16,528 nucleotides of DNA from Anaerolineales bacterium (GCA_020853835.1 JADYYC010000100.1:1-16528); one strand, 5' to 3'; positions 1 to 6,904 are shown, counted from the first letter of the stretch. Made by a program: numbers and translations. The notes: generated from the sequence alone by a model not told the origin.

Positions 1-754
1 AAATCACCTCGTCCAGGCTCAGCCCTTGCGGGGGCGCCAATGTCCTCACCAGATTCTTCTCGCCGCTTTCCAGACAGTAGGCCAGCCTCTCGATCCCGAG
101 AACGCCCTGCCCGATCTGCACTTGAAGGCTCACCAGCCTGCGCGCCATCCGGTACAGGAATGCGTTGCCAACGACCTCGAAAACGAACCCTGTATGCCCT
201 TCGCTGGCGACGTTCGTTGTCCAGCCCGCCTGGTAAATACAGCGGACGGTGGTGCCTTGCGGCCGTGGCGGGGAACCGAACGCTCCGAAATCGTGCCTAC
301 CTAAAAGCAGCCTCGAAGCTCGCTGGAGCTGTTCGAGATCCATAACGGGCCAAACACGCCAGGCGTAGCGCTCTCGAAGCGGATCCCGCAGCGGGTCGCA
401 GAAGATCCGGTAACGGTAACGCCGGGCGAGCGCATCATAACGGGGATGGAAGTCTTCCCTGGTTTCACAGACCTGCCTGGCTGCAATGTCGCCGGGCAGG
501 TTGGCATTGAGGGCAGCCAACAAGTCTTGCGAATTGTGCTTCCATTCGAAGTCAAACGCCGCGACCTGGGCGGAGGCATGCACCCCGGCATCCGTACGCC
601 CCGCAGACAGGATCGACGCGCCCTGCCAGCCAATGCGGCGCAGGGCATCTTCGATCTCACCCTGAACCGTGCGGTTCTTTATTCCCTTCGCCTGGCGTTG
701 GAACCCGTCAAAATCGGTGCCATCATAGGCGAGAATGACCTGGTAACGTGCCAT
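1..754 (-). CDS. truA: tRNA pseudouridine(38-40) synthase TruA (3' end cut off by window)
   Basis: This is the last gene of the array; its C-terminus runs off the left edge. I translated the minus strand from the ATG at 754 and read 251 codons with no stop. The family converts U38-U40 in tRNA anticodon arms to pseudouridine in the cytoplasm. The protein begins MARYQVILAYDGTDFDGFQ, typical of TruA. The catalytic loop AGRTDAGVHA lies at residues 51-60, with the nucleophilic aspartate at D55. A later FHPRYDALARRYRYRI stretch and a NAFLYRMARRLV motif match the second half of the family fold. The read part ends in APPQGLSLDEVI, close to the usual C-terminus, so only a few residues should be missing. 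It starts 33 nt after rplQ. A TGA lies in frame just upstream, so this ATG is the only reasonable start. No good Shine-Dalgarno (SD) sequence is visible. truA commonly follows rplQ. Confidence 0.95.
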   Translation of the reverse strand, partial: MARYQVILAYDGTDFDGFQRQAKGIKNRTVQGEIEDALRRIGWQGASILSAGRTDAGVHASAQVAAFDFEWKHNSQDLLAALNANLPGDIAARQVCETREDFHPRYDALARRYRYRIFCDPLRDPLRERYAWRVWPVMDLEQLQRASRLLLGRHDFGAFGSPPRPQGTTVRCIYQAGWTTNVASEGHTGFVFEVVGNAFLYRMARRLVSLQVQIGQGVLGIERLAYCLESGEKNLVRTLAPPQGLSLDEVI

Positions 755-780
755 TTCCAGTCAACTGGCATTCCAGTCAA
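755..780 (-). repeat. 10-bp direct repeat just upstream of truA
   Basis: The minus-strand sequence TTGACTGGAA occurs twice, at plus coordinates 771-780 and 755-764, with a 16-nt period. The second copy abuts the truA start codon. Between them ACTGG-AATG-CCAGT can form a 5-bp hairpin. The gap holds no recognisable promoter or strong SD sequence. It could influence truA translation or could be chance. Confidence 0.5.
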
Positions 781-787
781 CCAGCAA

Positions 788-1165
788 TCAACTCTCAACC
801 AATTCCAAAATAACCATATCAGACGCATCACCCCGGCGTTGTCCCAGCTTGATGATGCGCGTATACCCGCCTGGGCGGGTCTCAAAACGAGGCGCGATGT
901 CATCGAAGAGCTTTTTGACAGCCGCCGGATCGCTCAAGCGGGCTGCTGCCAGGCGGCGAGCATGTACCATCTGCGCTTCTTCCGCCTTGTTGCCCCTCTT
1001 TGCCAGCGTGATCAGGCGCTCAGCCTGCCCGCGCACGGCCTCTGCCTTGGCGCGCGTGGTATGGATGCGCTCGTGTTCGATCAACTGTTTGACCAGGTTG
1101 CGGCGCAATGCCGTGCGCTGATCCTTCTTTCGTCCTAATTTGACTCCTGCTACTCTATGACGCAT
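788..1165 (-). CDS. rplQ: 50S ribosomal protein L17
   Basis: L17 is a large-subunit protein near the peptide exit tunnel. The 125-residue product begins MRHRVAGVKLGRKKDQR, the usual L17 opening. It continues with the conserved ALRRNLVKQLIEHERIHTT and TRAKAEAVRGQAERLITLAKRG-type segments that define the family core. Length is slightly above the usual 116-120 residues. The start ATG at 1165 lies 5 nt after the rpoA stop. A GGAG sequence inside the rpoA 3' end is 8 nt upstream, so its translation is probably coupled to rpoA. rpoA-rplQ is the normal end of the alpha operon. Confidence 0.98.
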   Translation of the reverse strand: MRHRVAGVKLGRKKDQRTALRRNLVKQLIEHERIHTTRAKAEAVRGQAERLITLAKRGNKAEEAQMVHARRLAAARLSDPAAVKKLFDDIAPRFETRPGGYTRIIKLGQRRGDASDMVILELVES

Positions 1166-1170
1166 GATAA

Positions 1171-2142
1171 TTACTCCGCTTCCTTCTCATTTCCATCTGC
1201 CAGATAGCCTTTTTCTTGCATTTTCTGGCGGAGCTCATCCAGACTTTTCTCGCCAAAATTCCGGATAGACATCACCGCTTCGTCGCCTTTTTCCAGCAAC
1301 TCAAGCACCTCGCCCACTGTGGTGATGCCGGTGCGCTTTAGAGAGTTGAAAACCCGCACGGAAAGATCCAGGTTTTCAATGGGAGTCTCGATCATTTCAC
1401 TGGTCAGTCGACCGCCCTCGGGTTCTTCGAGGGCAATCGCGGCTAACGATTCTTCGCTGATCCCGGCGATATGGCGCAGGTGATCGATGATGATCTTGGC
1501 GCTGGTGCTCAGGCTTTCTTCGGGCCCGATGGTCCCGTCCGTCCAGATTTCGAGGATCAACCGGTCGAAATTAGTGCTTTGTTCCACGCGGGTGTAGCCC
1601 ACGTCCCAGTTCACTCTCCGCACCGGGCTGTAAATCGCGTCCACTGGCAGCTCGCCGATCGGCAGCCGGCCGATGCGGTCGTCCGCGGGTGAATAACCCC
1701 GCCCGCGCTCGACCGTCAATTCCATCTCGATATGAGCGTCGCTTTCATCGACTGTGAACAGGTACAGGTCGGGGTTGACAATTTCAACCTCGGGGGGCGT
1801 GATGATGTCGCCTGCGGTGACCACACCGCTCCCGCGCACCTCCAGGTGTAACCGGGCAGTATCCACATCGTAGAGCTTCATGCGCAATTGCTTGATTTGC
1901 AGCATCAGCCGGATGACGTCTTCACGCACCCCTGGAATATCCGAGAACTCGTGCTGTACGTCAGCGATCCGAATTGAAGTGACCGCCGCCCCTTCAAGCG
2001 AGGACAGCAGCACCCTTCGAAGGGCATTTCCCAGCGTGACGCCATAGCCGCGCTCGAGCGGGCCGATTATGAACTTGCCATAATTGCGCGCTTCGGCTTC
2101 GCGCTCAATCTTCGGCGCTACCAAATTACTCAAACCAATCAC
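1171..2142 (-). CDS. rpoA: DNA-directed RNA polymerase subunit alpha
   Basis: The alpha subunit nucleates assembly of RNA polymerase and contacts upstream promoter DNA and activators. The 323-residue protein has the N-terminal dimerisation domain at about residues 1-230, including GPLERGYGVTLGNALRRVLL at 27-46 and a TSIRI segment at 55-59. A short acidic linker (about 238-244) leads to the C-terminal helix-hairpin-helix domain (about 252-315), with VFNSLKRTGITTVGEVLELL and SIRNFGEKSLDEL. It ends in a short acidic tail. The start is GTG at 2142, supported by a GAGGTG SD sequence 4 nt upstream at 2147-2152. It lies 83 nt after rpsD. That gap contains a GTCAC direct repeat and no promoter I would defend. 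Confidence 0.98.
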   Translation of the reverse strand: MIGLSNLVAPKIEREAEARNYGKFIIGPLERGYGVTLGNALRRVLLSSLEGAAVTSIRIADVQHEFSDIPGVREDVIRLMLQIKQLRMKLYDVDTARLHLEVRGSGVVTAGDIITPPEVEIVNPDLYLFTVDESDAHIEMELTVERGRGYSPADDRIGRLPIGELPVDAIYSPVRRVNWDVGYTRVEQSTNFDRLILEIWTDGTIGPEESLSTSAKIIIDHLRHIAGISEESLAAIALEEPEGGRLTSEMIETPIENLDLSVRVFNSLKRTGITTVGEVLELLEKGDEAVMSIRNFGEKSLDELRQKMQEKGYLADGNEKEAE

Positions 2143-2146
2143 GGTT

Positions 2147-2152
2147 CACCTC
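2147..2152 (-). promoter_or_regulatory. Ribosome binding site fixing the GTG start of rpoA
   Basis: Minus-strand GAGGTG lies 4 nt upstream of the GTG at 2142. No ATG near here would give the conserved RpoA N-terminus, so this site supports the non-ATG start. Confidence 0.75.
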
Positions 2153-2225
2153 ATCCCCTTTTACTACATGGTGACACATTGTGACGCTTGCCGCGCCTCA
2201 ACATGAAATCTTTGCAAACAGCCAT

Positions 2226-2864
2226 TTATCTTGAATAGTACTCGACGATCAACTGCTCTTGCAGGTTGCTGTCGATTTCCGAGCGTTCGGGCAGCCGGAT
2301 CACCGTGCCCGAAGAGGTTTTAAGATCACGGCTGAGCCAGGCAGGCACGTTTTTGTCTTCCGCGACTGCCAGCATATCTTTGAAATAGGTGGTATCGAGT
2401 GAACCCTGACGTACGGAAATCACATCACCCGGGCTCACCAACACCGAAGGCATATCTGTCCGGCGGCCGTTGATCGTGAAGTGTCCGTGGGTTACGAGCG
2501 TGCGCGCCTGAGCGCGGCTGTCGGCAAAACCAAGGCGAAACACGACGTTATCCAACCGTGACTCAAGCATCTGAAGCAGATTAAGCCCGGTGAGACCGCG
2601 CCGGAGCAGTGATTCTTCATAGTAGCGCCGGAACTGGCGCTCGAGCATGCCATACATACGGCGCGCTTTCTGCTTGGCGCGCAACTGGCGGTTATAGTCC
2701 GATTCGCGCCGGCGTCGGAATTGAGCGCCTTTGCCATGCTCTCCAGGTGGGTAGCCCCGCCGGTCAAAAGCACATTTTGGGCTGAAGCAGCGCGCTCCTT
2801 TCAGAAAGAGTTTTTCGCCTTCTCGCCGGCATAATTTGCAAACTGGCCCACGATATTTAGCCAT
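2226..2864 (-). CDS. rpsD: 30S ribosomal protein S4, zinc-binding (C+) type
   Basis: S4 is a primary 16S rRNA binder that starts assembly of the small-subunit body. In several bacteria it represses its own operon. The 212-residue protein has four cysteines at 9, 12, 26 and 31 (C-x2-C-x13-C-x4-C), the zinc-finger arrangement of Thermus-like S4. The S4 RNA-binding domain follows at about residues 99-162 (MLESRLDNVVFRLGFADSRA, then HGHFTINGRR). The C-terminus ends LIVEYYSR, as is usual. The start ATG is 30 nt after rpsK, with AGGA 9 nt upstream. Because S4 is the classical regulator of alpha operons, its own mRNA or the leaders upstream of rpmJ or rpsK are its plausible targets here. That is inference. 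Confidence 0.98.
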   Translation of the reverse strand: MAKYRGPVCKLCRREGEKLFLKGARCFSPKCAFDRRGYPPGEHGKGAQFRRRRESDYNRQLRAKQKARRMYGMLERQFRRYYEESLLRRGLTGLNLLQMLESRLDNVVFRLGFADSRAQARTLVTHGHFTINGRRTDMPSVLVSPGDVISVRQGSLDTTYFKDMLAVAEDKNVPAWLSRDLKTSSGTVIRLPERSEIDSNLQEQLIVEYYSR

Positions 2865-2894
2865 AAATCACAATCCTGTCCTTCCTTGATAAAT

Positions 2895-3299
2895 CTAGAC
2901 GCGGCGTTTTTTCGGAGGCCGGCAGCCGTTATGAGGAACCGGCGTAACATCCGATATCGAAGTCACTTTCAACCCCAGGGTCTGAACCGCACGGATAGCG
3001 GACTCGCGCCCGGGACCGGGGCCCTTGACGAACACGGCCACTTCCTGGAGGCCCATTGCCATCGCAGCTTTTATCGCCTGCTCAGCCGCGAGGCGAGCCG
3101 CAAAAGGCGTGCTTTTCCGAGAGCCCTTGAAACCAGCCGAACCCGCGCTCCCCCAGGCTACGGCATTACCCTGCCCGTCGGTCACTGTGACAATTGTGTT
3201 ATTAAATGTCGCGTTGATATGAACCTGTCCTGCAGACAGCGTTCGCTTTACTTTCTTTACTCCGCCTTTTCGGCGTGCAGTGCGCACACTTTGAGCCAT
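2895..3299 (-). CDS. rpsK: 30S ribosomal protein S11
   Basis: S11 sits on the small-subunit platform near the mRNA exit site. The 134-residue protein carries a basic N-terminal tail (KVKRTLSAGQVHINATFNNT) and the conserved core GSAGSAGFKGSRKSTPFAA. It ends in SISDVTPVPHNGCRPPKKRRV-like sequence, which is nearly invariant in the family. The start ATG at 3299 has GAGG 4 nt upstream. It is separated from rpsM by an unusually long 139-nt gap with predicted hairpins and from rpsD by 30 nt. Confidence 0.98.
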   Translation of the reverse strand: MAQSVRTARRKGGVKKVKRTLSAGQVHINATFNNTIVTVTDGQGNAVAWGSAGSAGFKGSRKSTPFAARLAAEQAIKAAMAMGLQEVAVFVKGPGPGRESAIRAVQTLGLKVTSISDVTPVPHNGCRPPKKRRV

Positions 3300-3438
3300 A
3301 GCACCTCACAATATGTATCTAACCTGGTCACATCTCAGCGACCGATTACCTATCGCGACATTGGATTGCCTGCCCAGATAGCCGCGGGGTGGAAGGTAAC
3401 CCCATCCAGGCAGCAGAACCGCAGCCGCGGTAAACGGT
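3300..3438 (-). other. Structured rpsM-rpsK intergenic region (three potential hairpins)
   Basis: In this 139-nt gap the minus-strand RNA can form three hairpins. H1 (3418-3431) is ACCGC-GGCU-GCGGU. H2 (3370-3413) is a longer interrupted stem that pairs CUGCC/GGCAG, GAU/AUC and GGGG/CCCC around a 10-nt loop. H3 (3326-3343) is GGUCGC-UGAGAU-GUGACC, with one G-U pair. No U-tract follows any of them, so they do not look like intrinsic terminators. I saw no promoter here. A ribosomal-protein binding site, a processing site or a stability element would fit. The folding was done by eye. Confidence 0.45.
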
Positions 3439-3828
3439 TTATTTCTTGGTCGCGCCGCGGCGTCGACCACGTCCAGCGACGGTCTTCTTAGGACCCTTGC
3501 GCGTGCGCGCATTTGTGCGGGTGCGCTGACCGTGTACGGGTAAATTGCGCCGGTGGCGCAGCCCGCGATAGCAACCGATCTCGATCAATCGCTTGATATT
3601 GAGCTGAACCTCGCGCCGCAAGTCACCCTCAACCTTGAAATTCTGCGAGATGTAATCGCGCAGGAGGTTGACCTCTGCGTCGGTCAGATCCTTCACCCGC
3701 GTATCCGGATTGACTTTTGTGGCTTGCAAAGCCTGGTGCGAGCGCGTCAGGCCAATGCCATAGATGTAGGTCAAACTGATCTCGACCCGCTTATTTCGTG
3801 GTAAATCAACGCCTTCGATACGTGCCAT
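3439..3828 (-). CDS. rpsM: 30S ribosomal protein S13
   Basis: S13 forms inter-subunit bridges and contacts P-site tRNA at the small-subunit head. The 129-residue protein starts MARIEGVDLPRNKRVEISLT. It has the helix-two-turns-helix core (YIYGIGLTRSHQAL) and the GCYRGLRHRRNLPVHGQRT signature. The tail RTNARTRKGPKKTVAGRGRR is basic and unstructured, as in other S13s. The start ATG is 6 nt after the rpmJ stop, with only a weak purine stretch upstream, so coupling to rpmJ is likely. Confidence 0.98.
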   Translation of the reverse strand: MARIEGVDLPRNKRVEISLTYIYGIGLTRSHQALQATKVNPDTRVKDLTDAEVNLLRDYISQNFKVEGDLRREVQLNIKRLIEIGCYRGLRHRRNLPVHGQRTRTNARTRKGPKKTVAGRGRRRGATKK

Positions 3829-3834
3829 CTCTGC

Positions 3835-3948
3835 CTATCCCTGTCGCTGTTTGTGCTTCGGATTTTTACAAATCACGTACAAAATACCTTTGCGCTTTAC
3901 AATTTTGCAGTTTGCGCAACGCTTCTTTATGGATGCCGTCACTTTCAT
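3835..3948 (-). CDS. rpmJ: 50S ribosomal protein L36, zinc-binding (C+) type
   Basis: A short gene of 37 codons plus TAG, read by translating the minus strand from the ATG at 3948. The product starts MKVTASIKKRCANCKIVKRK and ends ICKNPKHKQRQG, an unmistakable L36. The zinc ligands are C11, C14, C27 and H32. L36 is a small large-subunit protein that helps fold 23S rRNA. An AGGAG SD sequence lies 9 nt upstream. It is the first gene downstream of the promoter at 4029-4057, and rpsM follows after 6 nt. infA, which usually precedes rpmJ in this array, is not present. Confidence 0.97.
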   Translation of the reverse strand: MKVTASIKKRCANCKIVKRKGILYVICKNPKHKQRQG

Positions 3949-3957
3949 CGTACACTT

Positions 3958-3962
3958 CTCCT
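3958..3962 (-). promoter_or_regulatory. Ribosome binding site of rpmJ
   Basis: Minus-strand AGGAG lies 9 nt upstream of the rpmJ ATG at 3948. It is the only clear SD sequence in the short leader and supports this start for a very small gene. Confidence 0.7.
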
Positions 3963-3972
3963 GTAGCCGGTC

Positions 3973-4014
3973 GTTATTTGCCGGATTTTCTCTACACGCA
4001 GCCCTGCAAATAAC
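3973..4014 (-). promoter_or_regulatory. Inverted repeat in the rpmJ leader (candidate alpha-block control hairpin)
   Basis: On the minus strand GTTATTTGC (4006-4014) and GCAAATAAC (3973-3981) form a perfect 9-bp inverted repeat with a 24-nt spacer. It lies between the predicted transcription start near 4022 and the rpmJ RBS at 3958-3962. It would therefore be close to the 5' end of the mRNA. There is no U-tract. A regulatory leader structure, for example an S4-type autoregulatory site, is possible but unproven. Confidence 0.5.
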
Positions 4015-4028
4015 CAGCCGAAGTTTCC

Positions 4029-4057
4029 ATTATACCTGATCCCAACCAGCCTGTCCA
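4029..4057 (-). promoter_or_regulatory. Internal sigma-70-type promoter for rpmJ-rpsM-rpsK-rpsD-rpoA-rplQ
   Basis: On the minus strand TGGACA (4052-4057; 5 of 6 matches to TTGACA) is followed by a 17-bp spacer and a perfect TATAAT (4029-4034). Both the spacing and the hexamers are near consensus. The site lies in the non-coding map-rpmJ gap. The predicted start is near 4022, giving a leader of about 74 nt before rpmJ. It was found by eye. It is the only site this good that I noticed between genes. Confidence 0.75.
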
Positions 4058-4080
4058 GAAACTACGCCCTGGAGTCATCG

Positions 4081-4863
4081 TCATGCATGCTCTGCCAGCG
4101 CCGTCAAAATTTCCGGCTCATTCTCCGTCACCGCGACGGTGTGTTCAAAATGCGCTGTCAACGATCCATCTGCGGATACAACCGTCCACTGGTCGCTGGT
4201 CACTCGCGTTTTCGCAGTGCCTACCAACACCATCGGTTCAAGGGCGACCGTCATTCCAGGCCGCAGTTCGATCCCTCTTCCAGGGGTGCCGTAGTTCGGC
4301 ACCTGCGGACCTTCGTGCATCTCGCGCCCTACCCCATGCCCGGTATATTCATGGGTGACGAAGAAACCGTGCTCTTCGACATATTTCTGGATCGCATACG
4401 ACACATCGCCGGTGCGGTTACCAACCCGCATTTTATCGATCCCTTCATACAATGACTGCTCGGTCACAGCAAGTAATTTCTGGGCTGTGGGAGAGATTTC
4501 GCCCACCCCAACCGTGATCGCAGAATCACCCACAAAACCACCGAGCAGTGTTCCGCAATCGATCGAGATGATATCCCCTTCGACAAGTTTTCGCCGGGCG
4601 GGAATGCCATGCACCAATTCTTGATTGACGCTGGTGCAAAGGGTTGCCGGAAAAGGATACGGTCCCGGATAGCCCTTAAAGATCGGCTTGCCGCCATGCC
4701 GCCGGATCACTTCTTCGGCGGCGGCATCCAGCTCGATTGTGGTCACCCCTGGGCGAACCATATCCCGCACAGTTTGAAGAGCGAGCGCGTTTACGTACCC
4801 TGCTTCGCGCATCCGCTGCAGCTCTTCTTTATTCTTGATCACAACGTTGCGGTCCCAACTCAT
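4081..4863 (-). CDS. map: Type I methionine aminopeptidase
   Basis: The enzyme removes the initiator methionine from nascent proteins and is a cytosolic dinuclear metallopeptidase. The 260-residue product has the pita-bread fold hallmarks. The substrate-pocket histidine is H85 in QELVHGIP. The five metal ligands are D102 (ISIDCG), D113 (VGDSA), H176 (TGHGVGR), E209 (ALEP) and E240 (HFEHT). There is no N-terminal zinc-finger extension, so it is the short type I form. The start ATG lies 3 nt after the adk stop, with little SD sequence, suggesting coupling to adk. The adk-map pair after secY is standard for spc operons. Confidence 0.97.
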   Translation of the reverse strand: MSWDRNVVIKNKEELQRMREAGYVNALALQTVRDMVRPGVTTIELDAAAEEVIRRHGGKPIFKGYPGPYPFPATLCTSVNQELVHGIPARRKLVEGDIISIDCGTLLGGFVGDSAITVGVGEISPTAQKLLAVTEQSLYEGIDKMRVGNRTGDVSYAIQKYVEEHGFFVTHEYTGHGVGREMHEGPQVPNYGTPGRGIELRPGMTVALEPMVLVGTAKTRVTSDQWTVVSADGSLTAHFEHTVAVTENEPEILTALAEHA

Positions 4864-4866
4864 AAT

Positions 4867-5526
4867 CTACAGCACAGCTTTCCGAAGCGCAGCTATCAAC
4901 TCTTCACCGACTTGATCAATCGATTTTGCGCCATCAACTTCGATCAGATTTCCAGCTTGCCGGTAATAATCGATCAAAGGCATCGTTTGCTGGAAATAGA
5001 CTTGAATGCGATTTTTCACCGTCTCCGCTTTATCGTCATCCCGCTGGTAAAGCTCGGAACCATCCAGGTCGCAAATACCAGGGGTTCGCGGCGGGTTGTA
5101 TTTCTCGTGATAGACGTGTCCTTCAGCCCGGCAAGTCCAACGACCAGCCAACCTCTCAATGAGCACTTCTTCTGAGACTTTTATATTAGGCACGGCGTTG
5201 ACTTTTGCATGCATTTCTTGCAGCATGTCCGAGAGCGCTTGCGCCTGTGCGGGTGTGCGTGGATAGCCATCCAAAAGCGCTCCTTTCGCACAATCTTCCT
5301 GCTCCAGGCGGTTGCGAATCATCGAGTTGGTCACATCATCCGGCACCAGTTCACCGCGATCCATATATTCTTTAGCCAGCATCCCCAGTTGGGTTTTTCT
5401 TTTCAGGTTATCCCTGAAAATAGCGCCGGATGAGATGTGCGGCAAGTCAAACGTTTTAGATATGATTTGCGCCTGGGTTCCCTTGCCAGCGCCCGGAGGA
5501 CCGAGCAGGACGATGTAAATCGGCAT
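4867..5526 (-). CDS. adk: Adenylate kinase, long form with altered LID zinc site
   Basis: Adenylate kinase catalyses ATP + AMP = 2 ADP in the cytoplasm and balances adenine nucleotides. The 219-residue product has the P-loop GPPGAGKGTQ at residues 9-18, the AMP-binding segment SSGAIFRDN (32-40) and LLDGYPRTPAQ (84-94). A long LID domain covers about residues 127-165. Gram-positive-type enzymes bind zinc in the LID with C-x2-C-x16-C-x2-C/D. Here the four positions are C132, E135, C152 and D155, with exact spacing but only two cysteines. The catalytic arginine-rich RDDD segment follows. It starts 13 nt after secY, with AAAGGT upstream. Confidence 0.97.
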   Translation of the reverse strand: MPIYIVLLGPPGAGKGTQAQIISKTFDLPHISSGAIFRDNLKRKTQLGMLAKEYMDRGELVPDDVTNSMIRNRLEQEDCAKGALLDGYPRTPAQAQALSDMLQEMHAKVNAVPNIKVSEEVLIERLAGRWTCRAEGHVYHEKYNPPRTPGICDLDGSELYQRDDDKAETVKNRIQVYFQQTMPLIDYYRQAGNLIEVDGAKSIDQVGEELIAALRKAVL

Positions 5527-5539
5527 CTCGACCGTACCT

Positions 5540-6880
5540 TTACCGAATGAGCATCACATCATCGTAGCCGTGCAGCTTGAGCTCCGCCTGGATGTTGAAG
5601 AAGGTATCCCGGACCACGCCAACGACGATCAGCAAACCAGCCGACGAAACCAGCAGCAGGCTTTCGCTTTGTGACCCCATCCGTGGGATGAGCAGCTTAA
5701 GGATATAGGGCAAGACGGCGATAGTACCCAGGAAAAGCGCTCCGGGCAGCGTGATGCGGCTCAACACCCGGTTCAGATAACGCTGCGTTGGCGCGCCGCG
5801 GCTGACGCCTGGTATCTGTGCGCCAACACGCTTGAGGTTTTCACCGTAATTCTGTTGTTGGAACAAGACGTTGGTGTAAAAGAACGTAAATGCCACAACG
5901 AGCAGAAAATAGGTGATCCAGTAAAAATCACTCGTGCCGCCGAACATGCTCTGGATCGTGATCGCCGTATTCCTCACCCATTCTGTCTGCGATTGGGCAA
6001 AGAAGCTTGCCAGGATCGCCGGGAAAGTCAGGAGCGACTGGGCAAAGATCAAGGGGATCATCCCCGCCATATTGACCATCAGCGGAAGCGTGCCCTTAAC
6101 CGGCATCGACATGCGGTTGCCAACCCGGCGGCCGGGGTACATCACCGGTATATTCCGGCGCCCCTGTTGGACAAAGACGATCGCAAAGATGGTCAGCGTG
6201 GTGATCACCACTGTGAACGCCAGGAAGAACCAGCGGTTTTGTTCATCCGCCATCAAACGGCCAAAATTGGCCGGAATGCGCGAAACGATACCGGCAAAGA
6301 TGATCAGCGAAAGGCCCTGATTACGGATCCCATACTCTGAAATCAATTCACCCAGCCAGATGGCAAACATGGTGCCGGCGGTCATGCTGACGATGACCGC
6401 AATCGAGTAGAGATATGAACCGGGGACGAGACCGAAGTTCGGGAGAATTGGCGCCCCGCCGGTGAACTGCGAGAAGAGGTTGATTTGCCCGATCGCTTGA
6501 AGCGCGGACATGGGGACCGCCAGAAAGAGCGTCGTTTTCTCCATCCACTTCTGGCCTTCGCGCGGATCGTCTTCCATCTTCTTCTGCAGCGCCGGGATGA
6601 TCGGTACAAGAAGCTGAAGAATAATCTGGGCTGTGATGAATGGATAAACGCCCATCGCCAGCACAGAGAAATTCGACACCGTGCCGCCCGAGAGAAGATC
6701 GAGCAAGCTGAACAGCGTCCCGCCGCTGCTGGAAAAGATCTGCGAGATCGCAGCCCGATCCACTCCTGGAACAGGAATGTGGGCGGCAAACCGGTAGATC
6801 GTCAAGATTCCGAGCGTGACCAGCAGCTTGCGCCGGATATCGGGGGCTGACCATAGATAGCGCAGTGGAGATCGTTTCAT
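5540..6880 (-). CDS. secY: Protein translocase subunit SecY
   Basis: SecY is the pore subunit of the SecYEG channel in the cytoplasmic membrane. The 446-residue protein shows ten hydrophobic segments, at about residues 18-36, 71-93, 115-135, 148-170, 178-196, 206-230, 258-280, 311-333, 368-390 and 396-414. The N-terminal HIPVPGVD motif (34-41) is followed by the glycine-serine-rich plug region around 50-66. The YPGRRVGNRMSMPVKG loop (238-253) and the NLKRVGAQIPGVSRG loop (338-352) are cytoplasmic contact loops for SecA and the ribosome. It lies 24 nt after rplO. The best SD-like sequence is distant, so coupling to rplO is likely. Confidence 0.98.
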   Translation of the reverse strand: MKRSPLRYLWSAPDIRRKLLVTLGILTIYRFAAHIPVPGVDRAAISQIFSSSGGTLFSLLDLLSGGTVSNFSVLAMGVYPFITAQIILQLLVPIIPALQKKMEDDPREGQKWMEKTTLFLAVPMSALQAIGQINLFSQFTGGAPILPNFGLVPGSYLYSIAVIVSMTAGTMFAIWLGELISEYGIRNQGLSLIIFAGIVSRIPANFGRLMADEQNRWFFLAFTVVITTLTIFAIVFVQQGRRNIPVMYPGRRVGNRMSMPVKGTLPLMVNMAGMIPLIFAQSLLTFPAILASFFAQSQTEWVRNTAITIQSMFGGTSDFYWITYFLLVVAFTFFYTNVLFQQQNYGENLKRVGAQIPGVSRGAPTQRYLNRVLSRITLPGALFLGTIAVLPYILKLLIPRMGSQSESLLLVSSAGLLIVVGVVRDTFFNIQAELKLHGYDDVMLIR

Positions 6881-6904
6881 CAGGGTTATTCCATCTCCCA
6901 GGGT

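Noticed and set aside
301..660. 119-codon minus-strand frame
   Set aside because: It is an out-of-frame reading of truA, which shows the full TruA catalytic motif in the other frame.
2150..2224. 24-codon frame (MAVCKDFML...) in the rpsD-rpoA gap, overlapping the rpsD stop
   Set aside because: No clear ribosome binding site, very short, and no recognisable product; it is most likely the rpoA leader.
3300..3330. Possible -10 boxes (TAGATA, TACATA) before rpsK
   Set aside because: Poor matches to TATAAT and no -35 hexamer at a suitable distance.
5855..6340. 161-codon plus-strand frame opposite secY, and similar long plus-strand frames opposite other genes
   Set aside because: Antisense shadows of conserved GC-rich genes, with charged low-complexity products and no family resemblance.
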